45,554 nt of DNA from Nemertoderma westbladi. Taxonomy: Eukaryota > Xenacoelomorpha > Nemertodermatida > Nemertodermatidae. A program made the translations under genes and the position numbers. Positions 28,935-38,377 of the stretch are shown here, one piece after another (the first letter of the stretch is position 1; each line of letters opens with the position of its first letter). The notes below the pieces were generated by a model. That model had not been told where the DNA came from. It saw nothing but the letters and a program-made list of their open reading frames with translations, and made no database searches. The stretch covers positions 1 through 45,554 of the forward strand of contig JAUCBJ010002255.1 in assembly GCA_032718475.1 (NCBI GenBank), read 5' to 3'.

Positions 28935-30449
28935 TTACAAATGCAATCGTTTGGTACATTTCTCTAAAGAATATCTCAATAATTTAGTCAAAGCCAATTT
29001 ACTCTGGAATATTTGTTGGCGTTTCATTAAAAGTAATTCGGGGACGGCAGACATTGACATTATCAGAAAATCCGTGGAATTTTCTTTCAACAAATTTACC
29101 AAATTACTTTCCCCTTGTTTTTCCTCTTTGCTGAACTGAAGACAGGACTTTAAACCGTCTTTAACCACCACTCTACTTTTATTCGTTGAGTGGTGGTTGG
29201 TAACCAAAGGAACGAGTATATCTCCTAGCAACCCTGTCCATGGTATGATGTAGTCCCCGGTAGATATTCTAGGTCCGTAGCTGTTTAGTCTCCAGTCTAC
29301 CATCTGCAACCACTCTCGTGTTAGCGAAGTATTTGCCCTGGATGGCCCGAGCTTTCCCATTGTACTTATAGACTTCTCGTACGGTTCACTGCAAACAATC
29401 AAGTCACTCGATTCCAGTTCCCTGAAACTAATAATAAAATATGCAATGACAATATCGCGAATATAATAAATACATCTGATTTCATCTATTTCAGTTAAAC
29501 TGTATTTCAAAGAAGATTTCAACATTTAAATGAAATGAGCCCCTTATTCCTAAGGTAAATCGTTTCTATTTTTAGGAATAGTTTATTTTTTTGCTCATCT
29601 GTTCATATCCTACTATACAGATAATTCTATATTAGATCAATCTATTGATTTAGCTAATAGAGTGAAATAGAATAAGATTGTATTCGTACGCCGGAGCAAA
29701 GTCATTGAAATTAATTGTTACTAATTTGTTGTGTGTTCGGTTTACCTTTTATCTGACGACCCCAGACTGATTACATCAACATCGGTATACAAGCCGCCAT
29801 AGGCGTTTAGGATAGCCGCTCTGAAGTAGTCAGCCTGATGGGCCGGTCGTAGGTACTCAATGGACCAATGAACGTCCTTCACTAGCGATAAAAACAAATC
29901 CTTATCGACCAATACCACGTTCACGTGATCCAACTGGTGGCAAACTATTAGCAAATAGCAGATGCGTACGAAATCCGGCATATCCCCTCCCTCCCAGTAC
30001 AGCCAATGAAATGGCTTCCCGTTGTGAATGGCCCAGCCTGATTGGTCGGAACCAAAAGGAATTACTTTCAGTTTATTTTTACCCTGGCCTATAGCAGCCA
30101 TCACCGACTGCAGGTCAATCCTGTCGACATTATTAGCTAAGTTGTTCTCTATTTCGTCCAGCCATCTTTCATAGACTTTATTAGACTTCATCGCATATTG
30201 TTTCGATTTATTAATGTTTTTCAAATTCCGTGGTTTAAAACCTCCCGTTTGAATTTCAGGCTTTTCCAATATTGTTGGATATTTTTCTTTAATTCCTTCG
30301 GAGACGGTTTTTATATTATCTTTGTTATTCGAATGCCAATTACGTGCGTTATCCCTCAGAATATTGTGTAGAAATATAAAAACCAAAAAAATTACCAAAG
30401 CAGACCTCCAATACAGTGTTTGTTTAGATTTGTATTTCCTACACTCCAT
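28935..30449 (-). CDS. Golgi-type glycosyltransferase with DXD motif, two exons, about 396 aa
   Basis: Exon 1 is 30449-29746 and exon 2 is 29421-28935. The intron is in phase 2 (aaaag|gtaaac, tttcag|gga). The protein begins MECRKYKSKQTLYWRSALVI and has one N-terminal membrane segment (about residues 13-31), so it is a type II Golgi membrane protein. The catalytic region has PFHWLYWEGGDMPDFVRICY, a decorated HQADYFRAAILNAYGG segment and the metal-binding DVDV (about 223-226). This order of motifs is that of the capsular-polysaccharide-synthesis/GT32-like sugar transferases with a DXD motif. The donor and acceptor sugars cannot be read from sequence. A 5.4-kb transposon ends 22-26 bp upstream of the ATG. 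The ATG at 30449 is the first in frame. Confidence 0.8.
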
Positions 30450-31382
30450 AATTATTATTATAGGGGATGACAATTCGATGGCACCATGACGAACAGTCGT
30501 ATTGGCAATTTTTGCGATTTTGACTTTATTGGGTATTTGAGTTCATAAAAGGTGGAACTATGTTTTGACAAAAGGTCGTATTCATATCTTCAGTATTAAA
30601 CACTGTACAGTAAAAAGCAAACGGCCTTATATCGTATTTCTAAATAATTTTAATTTGACGAAAGGTCGTATAAGAAAAATTTCCCAAAACGTCTGTTCGT
30701 CAAAAAGTTAGTCAATGATTATCTTGTAATACGACCTATTAATGTTTATAAAAATATGAACTAAAATGTAAGAAACCTTACTAATATTGTTATATTGATG
30801 TTATATTTATATTTCAATATGCAATATTAACTAATTTGCCCAAAACAATAGAGTTGAACTTGACAGAAAATTTATGATACATTTATTTTTATGCAAGTGA
30901 CTGGGTACAACACTGCTCATATTGTAAAGTAATAAAGTTATTGTTGGACGTGAAACACAAAACACCAAAGGCAATCCAAACAAAGGCTCCACTCTCGCTC
31001 TCTTGGCTGTTAATATAAGGCAGAGAGGATGCCACACTTACTTCCAATGTTAAATACTCTCATAATACAACACTTTTATTTATCCCCCCACTGTAACTTC
31101 TCTTTCGATTATTGTTGTGTTGGTTAGAATAACCGGTCACAGGAAACTGTTCCTTTCCCTAAATTGAAAATTGACATTGTTGATTCGCCCTCGACCCCCA
31201 CCCCCCCCCCCCCCCCCGCCCCCCGTATAAATGGAAAACAATGAATTGTTTTCTTCTGAATGTAAAATATTTTAAGAATTATAGAGAACAATATTATTTA
31301 ATTACTTTTCCTTCAATGAGTATTGAGTTAATTCATAAGATTAGTATGAGTACTTGTTAAGTTTTACAATATGTTTGTTGAA

Positions 31383-34300
31383 TTAATGATGTGGAAGGGA
31401 AAGATAAAATTGCGAATACACGGCGGGTATCACTGGTGTATTACCAGTACAGAGCGAAACGAGGTCATCATACTTTCCTGTAGCCAATCGTGGAGCTGAA
31501 GAATATGCTTTAGCTATAGCTGGAATAGATTTTTTTTCTCGAATTTTGGGAAGAGTAATGGCATCAAATTCCGGTTGTTGATGCATATTCTTGAAGTAAA
31601 TTTTCTCTGGGTCTACCTTTTTAACCAATATTTGGCACATTGAAGGCCAATTGACATTCACCCCATTGTCACTCTCTCTGGTCTTTAAGATTCCAAGAGA
31701 TCTGGAATACTCCTTGAAATCGTTTATATCATCACTAGTAACTTCTATTACATTATACGGTATATTTCTACTCAACTTAATTACAGGTATAAGCTGTGAT
31801 GGAAGCATAACCTGACCGCAGCGCTTCATGGCCCTCTCCACACAAGCATGGACTGAGTCCCCTTCACATTGACCATGATTTGGCACAGATATAATTAGAT
31901 GAACACTCTCTGCTTTCTTCGAATTCCCTAGGAATTCACGAAACATAGCAGGCAAAATCGAGTTCTTATTCTGGCCGCTGCATCCATCTGCAAACAGTTT
32001 AATGTCTGTCACTCCCCGACCATCTTGGAAATGAAGCCACTTATTAAGAAATGATGAGATTTCATTCGATCCCCGCTGAGCCACTGCTTCATGCCACAAA
32101 TAGCAATGTACCTCTTTTGAAGCCAGATTATATATTGTAAAATTATAATTTGCTAAACGTCTCTTATAAAAGATTTCCGCCCTGTTGGATTTTGGAAGGT
32201 AAATGACCTGTTCAAGGTCAAATGAAGCTGCGGCGATTTGGTTACATTCATCAGCTTTTGCTCTTTTTGTTAAATCCTCTTTTATCTCTCTATATTTCAA
32301 CTTTTCACTAGTGTGCTGCTCGTACTCTTCTTTCAGCTCAGCATTAATCTCACCACCAACAATATTTTGGGTCTTTACAGCACTACGGTGCGTTTCGCAA
32401 AGACCACACAAATTTTTCTTTGGGTGATGGATAGCTAGGTTTTTCGATTGAAAGACGTTAGAATATTTACTAAAGGAAGCAGCAGGATTTCCTGCTCTCT
32501 TTTCTTCAGCTTTATACATTCTGAACATCTTTGGAACAGAAAGATCCTCCGATAAATAATTCTTCTTGGAATCTTTCCTGGTATAATGTGCATCGACCTT
32601 TGGAAATCTATCAATATGCTCACTTGTTCTTGTTTCAAGAAACTCATCTTTCACTTTTAGAGATGCTACTCGACCACCTCGTTTCTCTCCTTCCAAGACA
32701 CCATCTGCAGACAGCTTCTTGATGGTTGTATAAACAAATTTCTCGCTTATATTAAAAGTTTTGAGAAAAAGTTGTTTGCAAACAGAAACGTATTCACCAT
32801 CTTTAAATAGTGTGTAATTAAGAGTTTGTTTCTTTTTCCCCTTTGGTTCACAAAGTGATGTAGATCTAACATGGCGCAATATATATTTACGCTGCTCCTC
32901 TAAACTGCCAAGATCATAAAACGATTCCATAAGATTCTTGCGAACTTCCTCAGTAACTAACCTACAGTCTTTAATTTCCTTGGTGTTGCGAAGGGCGCAG
33001 TTACATCTTGTACCAAGGACACGACGAGAACTAAACTCTTTACGGGACTTCTCGCTCAAATACGGTTGGCCTGAATTCCGATTCTTCTTTACTATCAGTC
33101 TCTTGCACTTTGAGTGCTTTATGCTTACATTAACAACACCATCACCTTCTGGTGGTGCCCCATCCACAATAAAATCTTCAGGTACACATTCTATGTTATC
33201 GTCTCCTTCTTCAAAATTATTACTCTGAGAAGGTGAATCTTGAAAAATATCATAATCCTCAAAAAACTCAGAATCAGACAAATCACTATATTCTGAAGGT
33301 GAGTAATCTTCATCTAAATAGGAGTCATCGCAGTCACTTTCTATGTTCTCATCGAGTCCATACAGAGGTTCTTTATTTCTAGATTTCCTCGCCATAGCAT
33401 TCTCTGGGGGAACTTGGACCATCGCAGCTGCGTCAGGGGGAACATCAACCATCATAGCACTGGCTGGAGGAACATCTACAATAGTAGCTTTGTCCAGGGG
33501 CATATCAAAAACCATACTGTCCAAAGAAAACCCATAAAAATTTGACACATTGATACAACAGTTGTCACACTCACTTTCTATGTTACTATTGACTTCATAT
33601 AGAGGTTCTTTACATAAATATATTGCTTGACTGGGGGGAACATCGAACACTGTAGCTTTTTCTGGGGGAACATCGACAATCGTAGCTATGTCTGCAGGAA
33701 TATCGAACACTGTAACCTTGTCTGGGGGAACATCGACAATCGTAGCTATGTCTGCAGGAACATCGACCATCATAGCTTTGTCTAGGGGAACATCGACAAT
33801 CATAGCTTTGTCTGGGGGAACATCGACCAACATAGCTTTGTCTGCGGGAATATCGAACACTATAGCCTTGTCTGGGGGAACATCGACAATCGTAGCTATG
33901 TCTGCAGGAACATCGACCATCATAGCTTTGTCTAGGGGAACATCGACAATCATAGCTTTGTCTGGGGGAACATCGACCAACATAGCTTTGTCTGCGGGAA
34001 TATCGAACACTGTAGCCTTGTCTGGGGGAACATCAACAATCGTAGCTATGTCTGTAGGAACATCGACCATCATAGCTTTGTCTAGGGGAACATCGACAAT
34101 CATAGCTTTGTCTGGGGGAACATCGACCAACATAGCTTTGTCTGCAGGAATATCGAACACTGTAGCCTTGTCTGGGGGAACATCAACAATCGTAGCTATG
34201 TCTGTAGGAACATCGACCATCATAGCTTTGTCTAGGGGAACATCGACAATCATAGCTTTGTCTGGGGGAACATCGACCAACATAGCTTTGTCTGCGGGAA

Positions 34301-34730
34301 TATCGAACACTGTAGCCTTGTCTGGGGAAACATCGACAATCGTAGCTATGTCTGTAGGAACATCGACCATCATAGCTTTGTCTAGGGGAACATCGACAAT
34401 CATAGCTTTGTCTGGGGGAACATCGACCAACATAGCTTTGTCTGCGGGAATATCGAACACTGTAGCCTTGTCTGGGGAAACATCGACAATCGTAGCTATG
34501 TCTGTAGGAACATCGACAATCGTAGCTATGTCTGCAGGAACATCGACCATCATAGCTTTGTCTAGGGGAACATCGACAATCGTAGCTTTGTCTGGGGGTA
34601 CATCGATCAATATAGCTTTGTCTGGGGGAAGCTCATTCCCCATAATGCTTTCACCCAAACTGTCCAAAATAAACCCATAAAAAATCGACTCATCATCGGA
34701 ATCAAACGATCTATTCCTTGTTGTATCCAT
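31383..34730 (-). CDS. Transposase-like protein with N-terminal decapeptide array, 1115 aa
   Basis: The first ATG in frame is at 34730 (MDTTRNRSFDSDDES). Residues of about 35-365 are more than 30 tandem decapeptides of pattern xDVPPDKAxxV, arranged in five-unit (150-bp) blocks. A second short set of such units follows at about 405-445, between two related KEPLY...NIESxCD segments. Next come an acidic linker (SDLSDSEFFEDYD) and a cysteine/lysine-rich part (VLGTRCNCALRNTKEIKDC). The C-terminal part has SFDLEQV (D at about 838), LFADGCSGQNKN (D at about 915) and GQCEGDSVHACVER (D at about 958). This layout resembles the RNase H-like DDE/D proteins annotated in many invertebrates as DUF7869. I infer that it is the transposase of the surrounding element; the catalytic triad is not proven. 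Confidence 0.75.
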   Translation of the reverse strand: MDTTRNRSFDSDDESIFYGFILDSLGESIMGNELPPDKAILIDVPPDKATIVDVPLDKAMMVDVPADIATIVDVPTDIATIVDVSPDKATVFDIPADKAMLVDVPPDKAMIVDVPLDKAMMVDVPTDIATIVDVSPDKATVFDIPADKAMLVDVPPDKAMIVDVPLDKAMMVDVPTDIATIVDVPPDKATVFDIPADKAMLVDVPPDKAMIVDVPLDKAMMVDVPTDIATIVDVPPDKATVFDIPADKAMLVDVPPDKAMIVDVPLDKAMMVDVPADIATIVDVPPDKAIVFDIPADKAMLVDVPPDKAMIVDVPLDKAMMVDVPADIATIVDVPPDKVTVFDIPADIATIVDVPPEKATVFDVPPSQAIYLCKEPLYEVNSNIESECDNCCINVSNFYGFSLDSMVFDMPLDKATIVDVPPASAMMVDVPPDAAAMVQVPPENAMARKSRNKEPLYGLDENIESDCDDSYLDEDYSPSEYSDLSDSEFFEDYDIFQDSPSQSNNFEEGDDNIECVPEDFIVDGAPPEGDGVVNVSIKHSKCKRLIVKKNRNSGQPYLSEKSRKEFSSRRVLGTRCNCALRNTKEIKDCRLVTEEVRKNLMESFYDLGSLEEQRKYILRHVRSTSLCEPKGKKKQTLNYTLFKDGEYVSVCKQLFLKTFNISEKFVYTTIKKLSADGVLEGEKRGGRVASLKVKDEFLETRTSEHIDRFPKVDAHYTRKDSKKNYLSEDLSVPKMFRMYKAEEKRAGNPAASFSKYSNVFQSKNLAIHHPKKNLCGLCETHRSAVKTQNIVGGEINAELKEEYEQHTSEKLKYREIKEDLTKRAKADECNQIAAASFDLEQVIYLPKSNRAEIFYKRRLANYNFTIYNLASKEVHCYLWHEAVAQRGSNEISSFLNKWLHFQDGRGVTDIKLFADGCSGQNKNSILPAMFREFLGNSKKAESVHLIISVPNHGQCEGDSVHACVERAMKRCGQVMLPSQLIPVIKLSRNIPYNVIEVTSDDINDFKEYSRSLGILKTRESDNGVNVNWPSMCQILVKKVDPEKIYFKNMHQQPEFDAITLPKIREKKSIPAIAKAYSSAPRLATGKYDDLVSLCTGNTPVIPAVYSQFYLSLPHH
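33610..34640 (-). repeat. 30-bp coding minisatellite with 150-bp higher-order unit
   Basis: Each 30-bp unit encodes one decapeptide of the transposon protein. Five successive unit types repeat in order (MIV, MMV, TIV, TVF and MLV endings), giving near-identical 150-bp blocks; for example 33841, 33991 and 34141 start the same unit. The array is also free of stop codons on the + strand over about 990 bp (33688-34680). Confidence 0.92.
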
Positions 34731-36527
34731 AAGTAGCAGAGTAGTAAATAGGTCTAAGTCAAAAAGTACCGTGAACAAAACATAATAATAATAAGCCTAT
34801 AAACATGACTACCGGTAAAACAACAGAGCAATTTTTAATTCGCTTGACTGAATCGAAAACATTACAGACATAGTCTAATAACAGTAGTGAGAATTCTAAA
34901 CAAGGATGCTAAATAATTAGACAGGAAAAAGTCTGAAAGTAGGGCTAACAATGCGAGCGATTATTGAGCTATAATTTTTTGATCCTAACAAATTTCGTTG
35001 AAATTTCACACAGGATGTTTAGATACCGGTAGCAAAAATAGGGAACTGACAAAACTGATAGTACTGGTATAGCATATTTACTTATGAAAGCCTACTATAG
35101 TGCAGCACCAGAACTGTATCGGTACCTGTCTGCCTGTAGGCCTCAAGGCAACTCTTACTGGTAGCTATTACCATTACCAAAGAAATGAGTCAGAAAAAGT
35201 TTCGCTCTCGTTTTGCTCGGTTCACTTACAAGTTCAACCCTGTATAGGCTCTTTTGGGTTGTAAGTACCGGTACTGCCTGTAGTAAGGTAGACCAATTAA
35301 TAATGATTATCCAAATACAAATACAAAGATTTGAATCTCCCGCTCCTTCATGGAAAAAGCTTGAAGGAAATGGAGCAATAGGGAATAATAAATTAATTGG
35401 TACAGTAGTTGTTCACAATGAAGAAACAAGTTTTAAGGAAGGATTAAAGGTCTTAGACCCAGTAATACACATGAGAACAAATAATCGTTTCTAATTTTAG
35501 CAAAACTATAATTAATTATATTCAGAATTACAATGGAGGACCTTATTGCTCCATTGTGAACCGGGCTTATGCTATAAGTAAAAATATACTACTTGACATA
35601 TTTTGGCAAAAGCCCTTGATATTTTTTTGACGAAACGGCGTATTTCAAATATGGCGTCATTACATGACGTCATACTATTTAAATAAAAAAAAATCATTTT
35701 TTTCTGAAAGCCCTCATCAAAATTGTTGTTACAATGAAATATGAAGCGGTTTTATAAAGTTGATTGCAAGTTATGCATAATTTAAAAACTAAAAATTTTC
35801 AAACGCCATTTTCTCAAAATCATCAAAACATGAATACGACTGTTCGTCATGGTGCCATCGAATTAATTGTCAATAACTTTATTACAACTAAGATAGTGGG
35901 TAGGCCTACTATCCTATTGATAATTATTGAGTAAGGTTATAATTCATTATTATCTAATGCTCGCTATTTTAAGTGGATAAAATAATACAGAGATGCAATA
36001 GGGTTTATGCTTTGTTAGCCAATTAGAATGGATACATCATGCAACAATTATTTTATGAATAGAGTGAGGGCCATATTACAATTATAATTACGGTACAATG
36101 GTTTTGATATAATTGGCCTTCTAAGCCGATTGCGTGAGTTTGACGGTTTAACTAAGTGCTTTCAATATACGTCATGTATTAGGTTCATTGGAATCTATTA
36201 TTCTTAGAAAGTAGGCCCTTCTGTGTAAGTATAGGTTTTGGCTCGTTGCTAGTCACCTTCAATGTTTCTTTTTAAATATAAGTTAATCCTTAAAACAAGC
36301 TACAGTATAACTAGATAATTAAGGGTATCAGTAACAACAATATAGGTAATAATAATGGATGAAATTAATGTCTTAATGTTATGAACAACGTCGCCTATTT
36401 GATATGAGTATTATTTGTAGGTAATGTGTTAAACCTACTTTATCATCATAGTTAGATATCATTTGGAGCATAAAATTAACTTATATTTTAAATAAGCCAA
36501 TAATAATATCGCGTTATAATTTTATAG

Positions 36528-37899
36528 AACGGAGGGAGCGAATACGACGGGTGTTTGCTACCGACGATTTAAGTGACGAGTCTGAAGTGTCGACACCTAT
36601 GATGTCGGATTCTGAGTCGGAATCAGGTTGGTATCCTGCTGATGTGCTTTTTAAGACTTCTATGACTGTACTACTAACTGTAGTCTGTAGTCTTAGTGCT
36701 TCGATCATGGACCAGTGTGGGTCCATTCATTCCGAACCTCCCACACACTATAGACGATATTGAAGACAAAGAAATCGATTGTTGCTAAGTTTCAACCAAT
36801 ATTCAAACGAATTGACAACAGTTAGTAGGCCAGCGTTAACTAACTCGTTCAATTGCAGGTTCGTTCAAAGCCAGTTTGGCATTATAGTACTGGTATTAGA
36901 ACACCCAAGTAATTTTTTGTCACAAACGCAAAACGCAATTTTCTATTAGCAAACATACTGCCTATTCCAATACGCCCCATTACCATTTTTTATTTTATAT
37001 TCTTATTTATTAATTTCACAGAAGCTGAAGAAGATATTGAGGAAATGGGACAACATTCCGACGATGAAATTAAACCAGATCAAACAGAAGATGGACCAAT
37101 GGGAGAAAATATTGCCCAAATAGAGGAAGAGACAGAAAAAGGTTAATAGAGTACAATAATTATTAATCGAATATAAATCCATTATGTAAAGAATCGCAGT
37201 ACGGCGTCTGGTAGTATAATTTATTACTCTGATGAAATTTACAGTATTTCTTTATACCGTAATTTCTATTCGTAAATTCTATTACGGTTTAATTTTCAAA
37301 TGACTGCGTGTGTGAAGGAATCTATAATGTGTGTCGGATTCCATTAAATAATGTTTAAGGGTTTTGGTAAAAACCTGATGTTGGGGGTTAACTGGAAAGT
37401 ACAGTATGTAATATAACAGCTGAAAGACTTTACATGGGCGAGATATAAAGCTAAAAGTAAATGATAACCTTTTCTGACAGATGAGGCACCAGCCGATAAT
37501 TTAGAAAGAGACAGCATCATAGAGGAAGTATCCACTCTCAGTATGGAAGTGGGTACAATATCTCCTGTGTTTACTGACAGTTCAGTTGAAGCTTCAACAG
37601 AACGAAGTTACAAAGAAGAAGTCGTGGTGGACAGTGGAAGAGAGAGTATACACAAATCGGGTGACAAGGATGTGGATGAAAATGGTGAGTGCTGCCCTAC
37701 CCTACAAGTATGCGTTTGTTAATTAATAGTTAGTCTTACAATTTAATTATTAACCTTTTTTGTGTGGAAAATGTAAATAAAATTTTTCATTTCTTTACAA
37801 TAATGTAATCTTCAAGGTAGGAGTGATAGTGCCATTGAATACGATTTTGGTTACCATTTCATCACCTTCAGCACAGCAGTGAAGAAACAACTGAAATAG
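36528..37899 (+). CDS. Acidic small-exon gene, four exons (probable 3' part)
   Basis: The exons are 36528-36626, 37022-37141, 37481-37684 and 37817-37899 (stop TAG). All junctions are in phase 1, and the internal exons are multiples of three (99, 120 and 204 bp). Sites: tatag|aac, tcag|gttggt (weak donor), cacag|aag, aaag|gttaat, gacag|atg, aatg|gtgagt and tcaag|gta. They encode RRERIRRVFATDDLSDESEV...SDSESES, then EEDIEEMGQHSDDEIKP, LERDSIIEEVSTLSMEVG and finally SAIEYDFGYHFITFSTAV plus a basic tail. The protein is rich in D, E and S; no family is recognised. There is no start codon in phase upstream within 600 bp, so the 5' end must be elsewhere, perhaps the exon at 27033-27141. Confidence 0.6.
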
Positions 37900-38377
37900 T
37901 ATTCCTTATTGCCGTTTCCGTATTCCAGTATTCTTCTCAAAAGGGTATTTTTTATGATTCTTATATTTTTAAGTACGCAATATTTGTTAATAATCTAGTA
38001 ATATTATTTATAAGAAATATCCATGCTAGTTATCGTTTCAGGTAAAAATCGTCATGTAATGTTATTAGGTAGACTGTTTTGTTTATTTACATAATTAGAT
38101 TGTTACAAGATTGTTTACTAGATTATTCATTTACAATACTACTAGATTGTTTATTTACATAAAACGGAAAGGTGAAGCAATGTTTCAATTTTGTATAAAT
38201 TAGCAATAATGTAAATTAAATAGAAGAAAAAATAAGACACATGGTACAATTAATTATATAATTGGTATAACAACTAAATAACTGCTTGCGAGTCTCAATC
38301 AAATCATTTTTCTCATCTTCGTAATATGTTTACTCCCCCATCCTGCGCAGGTAAGGTTCCATAACCAATCAGGTAAG
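37900..38377. other. Convergent 3' region between the acidic gene and FBXO7
   Basis: This is AT-rich and carries the 3' UTRs of two convergent genes. TTTATT motifs (AATAAA on the minus strand) occur near 38147. No other gene is seen. Confidence 0.5.

Larger units (their letters stand above)
30472..35864. mobile_element. Intact-looking DNA transposon, 5385 bp, perfect 28-bp inverted repeats
   Basis: The terminal inverted repeats are 30476-30503 and 35833-35860. They are exact over 28 bases and start CGATGGCACCATGACGAACA. The tetranucleotide AATT flanks each end (30472-30475 and 35861-35864), a likely target duplication; TCGA with a slightly shorter repeat is an alternative. Inside both ends are repeated GGTCGTAT and TTTGACGAAA motifs, likely transposase binding sites (about 30570-30740 and 35630-35650). 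A single long ORF on the minus strand (34730-31383) occupies the centre. Perfect ends and an open ORF indicate a recent insertion. The superfamily is not identified from the ends. Confidence 0.9.

Noticed and set aside
33688-34680. 330-codon + strand frame opposite the transposon ORF
   Set aside because: It is antisense to the decapeptide array and follows from the 30-bp unit. It has no recognisable domain.
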